From Martelella sp963676545 (GTDB lineage Bacteria; Pseudomonadota; Alphaproteobacteria; Rhizobiales; Rhizobiaceae), in contig CAXXRG010000002.1 in NCBI GenBank assembly GCA_963676545.2, forward strand, positions 1,550,001-1,614,000: DNA of 64,000 nucleotides, written 5' to 3'. The notes beneath the pieces were generated by a model, which saw only the letters and a list, made by a program, of their open reading frames with translations, did no database searches and had not been told where the DNA came from. The position numbers were made by a program, and so were the translations under genes. Shown in pieces: positions 55,905 to 64,000 of the stretch. Position 1 is the stretch's first letter. Every line of letters starts with the position of its first letter.

Positions 55905-58900
55905 ATGGATTCGAAGCGAGCGGGAGCGCCCGTCACCGAGGCGTTGGTGGGGGATCGTTTCTTGTTGCTTACGGATGAACCGCGGATCGGTGGCATGGCC
56001 TGGGTCTACAAGGCCATGGACAAGCACGACGACGACGAGTTCTGCGCGGTCAAGCGTTTGAAGCCAGGCGCCGATGAGTTGCTCATGAGAGAGAGTTTTG
56101 ATCGCGAGTACCGGGGATTGGAGTTAGCTCAACACCGCAGTGTAGTGAGGCTTCTCGACTACGGTTTGGATGCAGACCATCAGCCCTACATCGCGATGGA
56201 ATGGTTGGAGGGCAACCTAGACGATTTGATCACGCGCAATGGACCGATGACGTGGACTAAATTCTGGCGCTCAATCGGCAAGCCCATACTTGCCGCTATC
56301 TGCTGGGCGCAAAACAAGCACCTGTCACATCGGGATATCAAGCCCAAGAACGTGCTCATCACCGACAAGGGCGAACCAAAGCTGGCCGACTTCGGCATCA
56401 GCAGGAGCTACCAGAAGGACGAGCCGCTCCATCAGAACGGTCGCACGTTCAGGCATCACGGCAGCCCCCCTTATACTCCTCCAGAGGCCGACGACGGAAT
56501 TTACTCGTACACTCGCGACAGCTACTCCTGGGCGGTGATGGCGCTCAGTTGCCTGTCAGGAACGCTGCCTAAGAATTTGGGCGACGTCAGGTCGCTCCTG
56601 ACGACCGTCGCCGATGGGCCCATCGATGTCCTCGCCAAGGCGGTGAGCGACGACCCGGCCGACCGACCTCGCTTCGCGCATCTTCTTCTCGCGGACATCG
56701 AGAAATGGTTGGAGGCTCGGGGCATACCGGCGGACCGTCCCAGGCTGACTTGCCATGTGATCTTCTCCGACCCGTGCTCATTCAGCCTTGAACGTAATTT
56801 CGGCGACGAGGTCGCTGCCCCTCATGCGGCACTGTTGGAGGACTTCGCGACCATCGCACGGGTGAGAGCGTCATCCGACGGCGAGGACCGTATCCGGATC
56901 GTGGGCGAGCAGTGGGTGCTCCATGCGCAGCGCCTACATGCGCGGCCGGGTCGACTGCTCATCGAGAAAGCGATCAAGATAGGGTCCGCCGCTGCCGAGA
57001 AGCAGCGCGACAGCACAGACGAGACCGACCTTGATCTGCGCGAAGAGGTCCCGGCCGACATTGCCCTCGCCGCAGCCGCTATCGACGAGATCTTCGCGTT
57101 GGCAGCGCACTCCGAACTGGCCCGCAGCGAGCAAAGGGTATCGGAGCGCGACCGGGTGTACAGACTCTGGCAAGGATATCTGCGCGCTCGATCCGACTTC
57201 GAGACAGGACGCGCGAGCTCCTTGAAGTACATTGACGGCACGGTCAACAACAACCAGGTGACCGTTATCCTCACCTCTCCGCCCCCATCCGATCTGTTGG
57301 GACAGGATCGTTTGGTCAATTTCAACGGCACTGCCATCGCGATGGAGGTCGTCGCCGTTCTTGGCGACCAAGTGACGTTGCGAGTAACGTTCGGCGATGC
57401 CAATCGCGTGCCAATGCACGGCGTGCTGGAAGTGAACACACGACGTGCCCTCAGCGCGGTCGAGAAGCAGCGTAGGGCGCTCGACGACCTCGCATATGAT
57501 AGGGCCATCAATCCCGAGCTTGGCGAAATTGTCCTCAACGGCAAAGGGGCGAGAGTACCGCTTGCAAACGTGCCTTGGACGAAGCCGCGCGACAAGTTCG
57601 ATGAGGATAAGGTTGTCGTGCTGCGTAAAGCGCTGGGCGTCAGGGACCTGATGGTTGTGGAAGGACCACCGGGGACGGGAAAGACCAGGCTGATCGAGGA
57701 GATCATCGCTCAGTACCTGGATGCGAACCCGCGTCATCGCGTCCTGCTATCATCCCAGACCCACGCTGCCCTGGACAACATCCTGGAGCGACTTGCTAAG
57801 CGCAGCAAGGACGTAAACCTAGTGCGTGTCGGGCGCATAGACAACGACCGCATCGCTCCCGCTGCCGCCGACTTTCTGCTGGAGCGAAAGGCCGAGACGT
57901 GGGCGGCTGGCGTGCGCAAGGCAGCCAGACCTTGGCTGGCGCGACGGGCCGCCGAAAAAGGTTTGGATCCAGATGAACTGCGCGCCGGAGCGCTTGCCAT
58001 CAAGCTGGCCCGGCTGATCCGAGAGAGGCAACAGACCAAGCAACTGGAGATCGCCGTTGAGGAGGCTGCCAGGGCCCGCACCCAGGCAGCGTCCAACCCC
58101 GATCCGTCGGACCAGACCGAAGAGGTGGAGACCCGCCGGCGAACCGAGGTGGCACTGGACAAGGCCGTCGACATCAAGGGCAGATTGAGTTCACTCCTTC
58201 ACGATGAGGAGGCAACAAGGGCAGAGCTGGCAGTCCTCTCCGGCATCGCGAGCGATCTCGCCACGTCCAACGACCCCGATGAGCTCGAGCAGTACGCATC
58301 GTTGCTGGTCGGCGACGGCGAGGACGGCAAGACGCATCTTCGATTGATGCACCTGCAGGAGGAATGGCTGGAGCGCGTAGGTCGTTCGTCCGACTTCCAC
58401 TCTGCGATGCTCGCGTCCGCAAAAGTCGTTGCGTCGACCTGCGTCGCCTTGGCGGGTGTTCGCGGCGTCAACGAGGTTGCGTTCGATCTATGCATAGTCG
58501 ACGAGGCGTCTAAGGCGACGGCGACAGAGGTCCTCATCCCGATGACGCGGAGCCGACGTACCATTCTGGTCGGGGATCCCAAGCAGCTCCCGCCTTTCTT
58601 CGAATGTGACATACTCAATGCGGATTCGCTGGCCGAGTATGCGGAAGAAGAGATCCGGGAAAACGTATTCGATCGTCTGCTCAGAACGCTGCCTGCCGGA
58701 TCCAAAGCAAAACTGCACCACCAGTACAGAATGGCTCGTCCAATCGGCGACCTGATCAGCCAGGTGTTCTACGGCGGCGAGCTGAAAAGCCCGATTCTCA
58801 AGCCGGAGATTGCCTTCCCGACGTATCCCAAGCTCGTGACCTGGCTGGATACATCCCGCCTGACTGCCGGGGACCCTGAGAGGAAAATAGGCACCAGTTG

Positions 58901-59345
58901 GGCATCGCCGCTTGAATGTCGCGTCGTCAAGGGCCAGCTGGCGCAGCTCGACTTCGTCGCGAGAAATCGACGGAAGAACTACGAGGTGGCGGTGATTGCA
59001 GGCTACGCAGCTCAGGTGCGATCGCTGGAGGATGCGATCCGGGACTATCGAGCAACCTGGGCGAACCTGACCGTCCGCGTCGACACAGTTGACGCCTTCC
59101 AGGGATCTGAAGCTGACATCTGCATCTACAGCGTCGTTCGTTCGAACGACCGCGGTGACGCAGGCTTCCTCAGCGAACCGCCCCGACTCAACGTAGCGCT
59201 TTCCAGAGCCAGAAGCCTTCTGCTCATCGTGGGTGACCACGCCTTCTGCACGCGCCTGCCTACGAGCCACCCAATGTATGATGTGGTGAACTACATCGAA
59301 CGTACCCCCTTGGACTGCGAAGTGAGGACGCTCAATGACGCCTGA
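55905..59345 (+). CDS. Ser/Thr protein kinase-SF1 (UPF1-like) helicase fusion, predicted defence protein
   Basis: Protein of 1146 aa with two active-looking modules. Kinase (residues about 15-270): Gly loop GGMAWVYKAM, Lys50 in FCAVKRL, HRDIKPKN at 142, DFG at 162, PPYTPPE. Middle (about 270-560) is unassigned, with an RNA/DNA-binding beta region likely (VTLRVTFGDANRVP). Helicase: Walker A GPPGTGKT at 587, DEAS at 866, GDPKQLPPF, HHQYRMARPIG, VDAFQGSEADICIYS and LNVALSRARS, the COG1112/UPF1 type. ATG 55905 is behind a G7A run. It overlaps the next gene by 11 bases. Kinase plus helicase fused and followed by PLD-like and PP2C genes suggests a phosphorylation-controlled anti-phage system. Confidence 0.88.
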   Translation: MDSKRAGAPVTEALVGDRFLLLTDEPRIGGMAWVYKAMDKHDDDEFCAVKRLKPGADELLMRESFDREYRGLELAQHRSVVRLLDYGLDADHQPYIAMEWLEGNLDDLITRNGPMTWTKFWRSIGKPILAAICWAQNKHLSHRDIKPKNVLITDKGEPKLADFGISRSYQKDEPLHQNGRTFRHHGSPPYTPPEADDGIYSYTRDSYSWAVMALSCLSGTLPKNLGDVRSLLTTVADGPIDVLAKAVSDDPADRPRFAHLLLADIEKWLEARGIPADRPRLTCHVIFSDPCSFSLERNFGDEVAAPHAALLEDFATIARVRASSDGEDRIRIVGEQWVLHAQRLHARPGRLLIEKAIKIGSAAAEKQRDSTDETDLDLREEVPADIALAAAAIDEIFALAAHSELARSEQRVSERDRVYRLWQGYLRARSDFETGRASSLKYIDGTVNNNQVTVILTSPPPSDLLGQDRLVNFNGTAIAMEVVAVLGDQVTLRVTFGDANRVPMHGVLEVNTRRALSAVEKQRRALDDLAYDRAINPELGEIVLNGKGARVPLANVPWTKPRDKFDEDKVVVLRKALGVRDLMVVEGPPGTGKTRLIEEIIAQYLDANPRHRVLLSSQTHAALDNILERLAKRSKDVNLVRVGRIDNDRIAPAAADFLLERKAETWAAGVRKAARPWLARRAAEKGLDPDELRAGALAIKLARLIRERQQTKQLEIAVEEAARARTQAASNPDPSDQTEEVETRRRTEVALDKAVDIKGRLSSLLHDEEATRAELAVLSGIASDLATSNDPDELEQYASLLVGDGEDGKTHLRLMHLQEEWLERVGRSSDFHSAMLASAKVVASTCVALAGVRGVNEVAFDLCIVDEASKATATEVLIPMTRSRRTILVGDPKQLPPFFECDILNADSLAEYAEEEIRENVFDRLLRTLPAGSKAKLHHQYRMARPIGDLISQVFYGGELKSPILKPEIAFPTYPKLVTWLDTSRLTAGDPERKIGTSWASPLECRVVKGQLAQLDFVARNRRKNYEVAVIAGYAAQVRSLEDAIRDYRATWANLTVRVDTVDAFQGSEADICIYSVVRSNDRGDAGFLSEPPRLNVALSRARSLLLIVGDHAFCTRLPTSHPMYDVVNYIERTPLDCEVRTLNDA

Positions 59346-60774
59346 TCAGGTCGCCCGCCGATACGAGGAGCTTCAAGGCTTCGAGCTGCTCGACTTTGCG
59401 GAGGCCGCCGTCCCGCTTTGGCAGTTGAATGTCGAAGCCGTCAGCGTCATTCGCAGAGGGCTGCAACCCATCAGGGAGTTTGTGCTCCGAAGTCTGGTGG
59501 AAGGTCTCCATGTCGATGATCTGGTGGGCTTCCTCGGCCTTGAGGAGACCATCGTGCGCGGCGCTTTGGCGGACTTGGCATCCGACAAGTTCATTGCCTC
59601 CGGCGAGGAGATTGCTATCACGGAGCTGGGCCGCAAGGCATTGACCGAAGGGATCACAACGCCAGCGGAAGAGGTGCTCACGATTCTCTTCGACGGCATT
59701 ACACGCAAACCCATTGCGTCCCCGGCCATGGACCTAGCTTTGCCGAAGGAAGTAGACGACGGAGCGATTGCCGAGATCCCGGCAACTCCGGCCATGCAGC
59801 CGACCATCGACGATCTCAGCCTGCCGGAGATCGATCAGGTCTTGTCGGACCAACTGGGCCGCGGTGATGTCAGCCGCGATATCCTGCGCGTCAAACGCAT
59901 AGCCCGATACAAGCGCGTGTTTCGCAAGGTCGTCGTCCTGATCTTTAGGTCCAGGAAGGGTGAGATCAGGACGCGCTTCATCGTGAACGGTGTCCCGGAC
60001 GAAAATCTGGAGCAGCGCTTTGCCGAGCACAGCGGAAATCTTCGCAAAGGGCTCGTTAGGGCATTCTCAGATGGTTACCTCAAATCCAGAGTGCGCTCGC
60101 ACCTTGGACAGAACGTGGCGCGCCGGGTACTCGACCAGGACGACTACCTCGTCAGGCAGAGAGCGGTATCGCTTGCCGCGCTGAAAGTGGCAGCCATCCG
60201 AAGAAGAGAGGGTGCCGTCGATCGCGGTGAGAATTCTGAGGATCAACGACCCACTGCAGAAGAGATCGAGGCCGCTTTGACAGCGGAGCACGAAGCACGG
60301 TTTTCGCTGACCCAAGCTCCAGCGCGTCCAGCTGCCGTCTACGAAGTGGCCGAATTTCTCCGCCGCGCGCTGTCGGAAGCGAAGACCTCGGTCTCCATTA
60401 GTACACGAGGTCTCGCGCCACATCTCGTCGACCGCGACTTCCTCCGCGCGCTTGAACAGCTGCTGAACAGCGGGGTGCACGTGACTATCCTCCTGCACGA
60501 GGAGGCGAGCCAGTGGCGCTCGCGCGGCAAGGATTGGATCCTGGCCTTCGACGCGTTGGCGAAACTCAGCACCAAGTTCCCTGCTGCCCTCGTGGTCAGG
60601 GAGCACAGGGAGAAAAGGTACTACCACATATCCTGGGACAACCGGGTCGCGCTGGTCGCGAACCGTCCGATGCTCAGTAATCATGGACGCATCAGGTCGT
60701 TCGAGCAGTTTGCCGGTTTCGTAATCAACGAACCCGAGAGCGTTGTCGCCTATCTCTCGCGGGTCACAAGATGA
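59335..60774 (+). CDS. Winged-helix protein with degenerate PLD-like C-terminus
   Basis: Protein of 479 aa. Residues about 40-105 form a winged helix (LRSLVEGLHVDDLVGFLGLEETIVRGALADL then a wing ending ITELGRKALTEG). A helical charged middle follows. The C-terminal about 130 residues have VSISTRGLA, LLNSGVHVTILLHEEAS and YYHISWDNRVALVANRPMLSN, which align in pattern with a phospholipase-D nuclease half, but HxK is HIS (H431, S433) and the spacing to Asp435 is short. One such half would need dimerisation. Activity is uncertain. The start overlaps the kinase-helicase stop. Confidence 0.75.
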   Translation: MTPDQVARRYEELQGFELLDFAEAAVPLWQLNVEAVSVIRRGLQPIREFVLRSLVEGLHVDDLVGFLGLEETIVRGALADLASDKFIASGEEIAITELGRKALTEGITTPAEEVLTILFDGITRKPIASPAMDLALPKEVDDGAIAEIPATPAMQPTIDDLSLPEIDQVLSDQLGRGDVSRDILRVKRIARYKRVFRKVVVLIFRSRKGEIRTRFIVNGVPDENLEQRFAEHSGNLRKGLVRAFSDGYLKSRVRSHLGQNVARRVLDQDDYLVRQRAVSLAALKVAAIRRREGAVDRGENSEDQRPTAEEIEAALTAEHEARFSLTQAPARPAAVYEVAEFLRRALSEAKTSVSISTRGLAPHLVDRDFLRALEQLLNSGVHVTILLHEEASQWRSRGKDWILAFDALAKLSTKFPAALVVREHREKRYYHISWDNRVALVANRPMLSNHGRIRSFEQFAGFVINEPESVVAYLSRVTR

Positions 60775-60780
60775 GGCGCC

Positions 60781-61509
60781 ATGTTTAGGATAGTTTCAGC
60801 TACATCGACCGGTCTCGTGCGGGTGATGAACGAAGACCGCATTTCGGTCGCCGGGAGCAGGACATTGGAAGGACCGGCTGCCGAATTGCGCTCCGAGAAC
60901 ACGCGACAGTACGTCTTGGTCGCGGATGGTATGGGGGGCCACGCCAAGGGTGAGGTCGCCAGCGATCTAGCGTTGACTAACTTGGAAGCAATGCATCACC
61001 TCTTGTTTGAGGATGAGGGCATTGAGGTAGCTTTGCGAGCGGTCAATAGGGCGATTTACGAGGCCGCTTTCTCGAACCGCGACTTCTCTGGGATGGGAAC
61101 CACCATCGTAGGCATCGCTATCGATGGCAAAAGATGCAAGTGGTTCAACGTCGGAGACTCACGCGCATATCTAATTCGGAACGGCAAGATGACGCAGATT
61201 TCCAAGGATCATGTCCCATCCAGATCTGTAGCCGGTCGAAGCGACCATGCGATCACCCAGTCCTTGGGAGGTGGTCGATTCTTCACGGAAATATTCCCTT
61301 CGCATGGGGAACTAGCAATTGCAGCCGACGATCGTATCCTGCTGTGCACAGACGGTCTGCCCGATCTCGTTCACGATACCGAGATCGAACGAGTCGTCGC
61401 CAGCCATGAACCTACTTCCGCGTTGGACCGGTTGATCGCTCGTTGCTTCGAGCTTGGGGCACCCGATAACATCAGCCTTGTGCTTGTGCAGCTAGAAACC
61501 AACACCTGA
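60781..61509 (+). CDS. PP2C-family Ser/Thr protein phosphatase
   Basis: Metal-dependent phosphatase of 242 aa. All core motifs are present: MNEDRISV, VADGMGGHAKGE, GMGTTIVG, FNVGDSRAYLIRNG, ITQSLGGG, LLCTDGLPDLV and APDNISLVLV, with the metal-binding aspartates. It follows the second gene by 6 bases. It most likely removes phosphates placed by the fused kinase of the first gene and so sets or resets the system. Confidence 0.93.
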   Translation: MFRIVSATSTGLVRVMNEDRISVAGSRTLEGPAAELRSENTRQYVLVADGMGGHAKGEVASDLALTNLEAMHHLLFEDEGIEVALRAVNRAIYEAAFSNRDFSGMGTTIVGIAIDGKRCKWFNVGDSRAYLIRNGKMTQISKDHVPSRSVAGRSDHAITQSLGGGRFFTEIFPSHGELAIAADDRILLCTDGLPDLVHDTEIERVVASHEPTSALDRLIARCFELGAPDNISLVLVQLETNT

Positions 61510-61521
61510 CTTAGGTGTTGG
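61499..61521 (+). terminator. Hairpin across the end of the kinase-helicase operon
   Basis: CCAACACCT (61499-61507) pairs perfectly with AGGTGTTGG (61513-61521), 5-base loop; the TGA stop of the phosphatase lies in the hairpin. No T run follows. Confidence 0.6.
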
Positions 61522-62046
61522 GTCCGATTGCATTTGGCTCGCGCAACTTGGTGAGCGGAATGTGGCGGTGATCAGGTCACATGCGAACATTCCCGACAGC
61601 GTTCACGGATGACGTCGCGATACTCTTGCCAGTTGGCTCATCTAAACCAATACGGCCAGACCTGCGGAAATGCGTGTATGGACTGCGGTTCATACCAGCC
61701 CATAGGAATCGGGCACTAGGAATGCCCGGTATCGTCAATCTGTCGCCAAAAGCTGCCGGTCTGCAACCGGCCCCTAAGCAGAAGTCAGGCAGAAATTTCA
61801 CTTATCCCCGTTGTGCAGATTTCCCGAGCAGTTCAGTCGCGGGCGTTTCTGGGGAGCAGGCTATTTGTATAATTATTCAAAATGTATATCTATTATAAGG
61901 CCATGCCATGACGCCGCATAAATTTAACAAATGCGTTTGGCAGATACTTTCTAAGACGGGCTTATTGTCTTTTTGAAGTTGAGCGCCATAGTTCTTCCTG
62001 AAAACACTGGACGATTGCGTGGAGCTCGATCAGGCGGGACGTTGCA
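61510..62046. other. Intergenic region between phosphatase and GGDEF-EAL gene (537 bases)
   Basis: Only short frames without recognisable similarity. The end of the hairpin lies at its start; the last 190 bases are AT-rich with TATAAT at 61868 and tracts around 61880-61900 but no good -35. It may hold the promoter of the GGDEF-EAL gene or an element boundary. Confidence 0.55.
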
Positions 62047-63999
62047 ATGACGATAAAAAAATACTGGGATAAGGCCAGCCGGTTTATGGCGGTTCGGTCC
62101 GATAATCTTGAGCTTCTCCAAGCTCAGTACCAGTCGTTCGCCCGCCAAATGCCCATGATGTACCTGATACTCATTGCCAACACCTGGGCACTTGCCATCA
62201 CACACATGGCTGAAGCACCAATTTGGCTGACAATGCTGATACCAACAGCGTTCACCGTGACTGCTGGCACCCGTATTGTGTTCTGGTGGAACGTTAGGAA
62301 CACATGTCCAAGTCTTGAAGCAGCGCAAGCCGCGCTACAGCAAACCAACCGCATTGCTGCCATTCTGGCTATCACGTTCTCCGCTTGGGCCCTCTCGCTG
62401 TTCCCCTATGGCGATCCCTATGCCCAGTCTCATATCGCCTTTTATATGGCGATCACGGTCATCTCCTGCATCTTCTGTCTGACCCATCTGCGGTCCGCCG
62501 CACTCCTGGTGACGGGCATTGTGAACGGAGCATTTGTGGCCTTCTTTTCGTCTGTTGGGCAGCCCGTCTTTATCGCTATTTCTATCAACGTTGCCCTTGT
62601 TTGTGTCGTTATGCTGGTCATTCTCATGACAAATTACCGAAACTTTGAGAAAATGATAATCGGGCAACAACAAACGGAAGCCCTCAGCAACGAGAACCTG
62701 CGTCTGGCGAATCTTGACAGTCTCACCAATCTTCCCAACCGCCGTGCGTTTTTTACGCATTTGCTCGCCAGCATCGAGGCCGCAAAAGAAAACGGAACAC
62801 GATTGGCACTCGGTGTGATGGATCTGGATGGATTCAAGCCCGTCAATGATATCTACGGCCATTCAGTCGGTGACAATCTGCTGATCGAAGTCGGGGCAAG
62901 ATTATCGACACTACCACCCAACGACCGTTTATACCGTCTTGGCGGAGATGAGTTTGCCATTATCGTGATGGAGGCAGCCGAAGACGACCTCCTTGTTTTC
63001 AATTCCAGCAAGCTGCTGGAGCGTCTGCTTGTTCCGTTTAATTTGCCCGAAGCGACGGTACAGATATCGGCGTCCATGGGGATTGCAGTTTATCCCGACA
63101 TCGCTTCGACCACGGAACAACTATTCGACCGCGCAGATTACGCGCTTTACCATGCAAAACGGAACAGGCGAGGCGCAGCTGTCCTGTTCAGTGCAGAGCA
63201 CGAAAGTCGGATCAACGATGAATCGCGCATCGAACAAGCGCTCAAGCTGGCAAATCTTGCAGATGAACTCTCTGTGGTCTTCCAGCCTATCATTAATATT
63301 CGAACGCAACGCGTATTGGGGTTTGAAGCATTGGCTCGCTGGAAAAATCCAATACTGGGTCAGATCTCTCCAGCCCTGTTCTTTCCTGTTGCAGAACGCG
63401 CTGGCCTCAGCGGCTTCCTAACAAAGCATTTGCTGCGAAATGCTCTTTTGGTCGCCAAAAATTGGCATAACGATATCCGTCTTTCCTTCAATCTATCCGT
63501 GCAGGATTTGAATTCCCATGATGGCGTCCTTGCATTGATGGGCATCATCAAGGACAGCGGCTTCGATGCGCACCGCCTGGATCTGGAAATCACAGAAACG
63601 GCCTTTATGCACGACTTCGAGCAGATGAAACGGTCGATTGAGATGCTCAACCTACTCGGCTGCGGCATCTCGCTTGACGACTTTGGTACTGGTTATTCCA
63701 GCCTTTCGCGACTGCATTCCTTGCCGCTTACCAAAATCAAAATTGACCGGAGCTTCGTAACTGATCTTCACAAGAAACCCGCCAGCTACAAGATCGTCAA
63801 ATCGCTTCTGGCGCTCGGGCACGATATGGAACTGGATTGCATTATTGAAGGTGTTGAGACCAAGCAAGAGTTGGCGGCACTGGAGAAGCTCGGCGGCACG
63901 ATCATCCAAGGCTATGTATTCTCACCTCCGATGCCGGAACAAGACGTTGATGGCTTCCTATCCGGTGACCCTCCCGTTTTTAACGGTTCTTATCTGTAG
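62047..63999 (+). CDS. Membrane-bound GGDEF-EAL cyclic-di-GMP protein
   Basis: Bifunctional-type signalling protein of 650 aa. The first about 200 residues carry about six hydrophobic segments (sensor, MASE-like). GGDEF is intact at residues 299-303 (LYRLGGDEFAIIV) with DSLTNLPNRRAFF ahead of it. EAL is intact at 427 (VLGFEALARWKNP), with ETAFMHDFEQM, DDFGTGYSSLSRLH and KIDRSFV. Both synthesis and breakdown of c-di-GMP are possible. It ends one base from the window end. Its codon use is more AT-leaning than the core genes. Confidence 0.93.
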   Translation: MTIKKYWDKASRFMAVRSDNLELLQAQYQSFARQMPMMYLILIANTWALAITHMAEAPIWLTMLIPTAFTVTAGTRIVFWWNVRNTCPSLEAAQAALQQTNRIAAILAITFSAWALSLFPYGDPYAQSHIAFYMAITVISCIFCLTHLRSAALLVTGIVNGAFVAFFSSVGQPVFIAISINVALVCVVMLVILMTNYRNFEKMIIGQQQTEALSNENLRLANLDSLTNLPNRRAFFTHLLASIEAAKENGTRLALGVMDLDGFKPVNDIYGHSVGDNLLIEVGARLSTLPPNDRLYRLGGDEFAIIVMEAAEDDLLVFNSSKLLERLLVPFNLPEATVQISASMGIAVYPDIASTTEQLFDRADYALYHAKRNRRGAAVLFSAEHESRINDESRIEQALKLANLADELSVVFQPIINIRTQRVLGFEALARWKNPILGQISPALFFPVAERAGLSGFLTKHLLRNALLVAKNWHNDIRLSFNLSVQDLNSHDGVLALMGIIKDSGFDAHRLDLEITETAFMHDFEQMKRSIEMLNLLGCGISLDDFGTGYSSLSRLHSLPLTKIKIDRSFVTDLHKKPASYKIVKSLLALGHDMELDCIIEGVETKQELAALEKLGGTIIQGYVFSPPMPEQDVDGFLSGDPPVFNGSYL

Positions 64000-64000
64000 A

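Noticed and set aside
61581..61898. Open frames on both strands in the gap before the GGDEF-EAL gene
   Set aside because: No start context or similarity that I recognise; the AT-rich end looks like leader DNA.

Overview
The window reads as a chromosomal segment of an alphaproteobacterium of the Rhizobiales, most like Rhizobiaceae and relatives. Support comes from high GC, rhizobial gene order (rpsF-rpsR-DUF2232-rplI, then dnaB-alr-radA-cvpA-purF), an iolC fused to a DUF2090 domain, an alphaproteobacterial LexA box (GTTC-N7-GTTC) in front of imuA-imuB-dnaE2, and short palindromic repeats of a rhizobial kind. The genus was not determined.

Region 1 (1-13200) is core: the end of a Na+/Ca2+ exchanger, an AT-rich orphan gene with a possible PD-(D/E)xK nuclease core, the ribosomal protein cluster, replicative helicase, alanine racemase, RadA, CvpA, PurF, a short-chain dehydrogenase and a DUF1349 protein. 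Region 2 (13200-25100) is a myo-inositol catabolic block: a leftward run of ABC transporter (binding protein, permease, ATPase) then iolC-iolD-iolE-iolB, an RpiR-type regulator, and a divergent inositol dehydrogenase, with palindromic operator candidates at both control points. An MFS exporter lies at its left edge.

Region 3 (25100-30760) has recQ, a small protein, the glyoxylate-shunt gene aceA broken by a one-base frameshift, and the divergent XRE-type regulator likely to control it. Region 4 (30760-36470) is a metal block: a Cu+ P-type ATPase with a CueR/HmrR-type promoter, three small exported proteins (one Met-rich with EF-hands), and a NreB-like MFS exporter with a CsoR/RcnR-type repressor behind a G/C-tract operator.

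At 36622-36666 lies a 45-nt copy of the 3' part of tRNA-Lys(CTT) without its 5' half, a typical scar of site-specific integration; by its orientation the inserted DNA lies to the right. To its right are: (a) a sugar-acid/sugar-phosphate cluster (edd; PfkB kinase; LacD-like aldolase; amino-acid-type ABC transporter; class II aldolase; GntR regulator) whose substrate is not evident; (b) a two-way SOS mutagenesis locus (UvrD-like helicase, YedK/HMCES, DinB to the left; ImuA, ImuB, DnaE2 to the right) around one LexA box; (c) a three-gene operon at 55905-61509 encoding a Ser/Thr kinase-SF1 helicase fusion, a winged-helix protein with a degenerate PLD-like end, and a PP2C phosphatase; and (d) a membrane GGDEF-EAL protein. 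No integrase was seen.

The kinase-helicase/PLD-like/PP2C operon is the strongest candidate for a little-described system. It resembles Mokosh-type anti-phage defence (COG1112 helicase plus PLD), with an added kinase-phosphatase pair that suggests phosphorylation-controlled activation.
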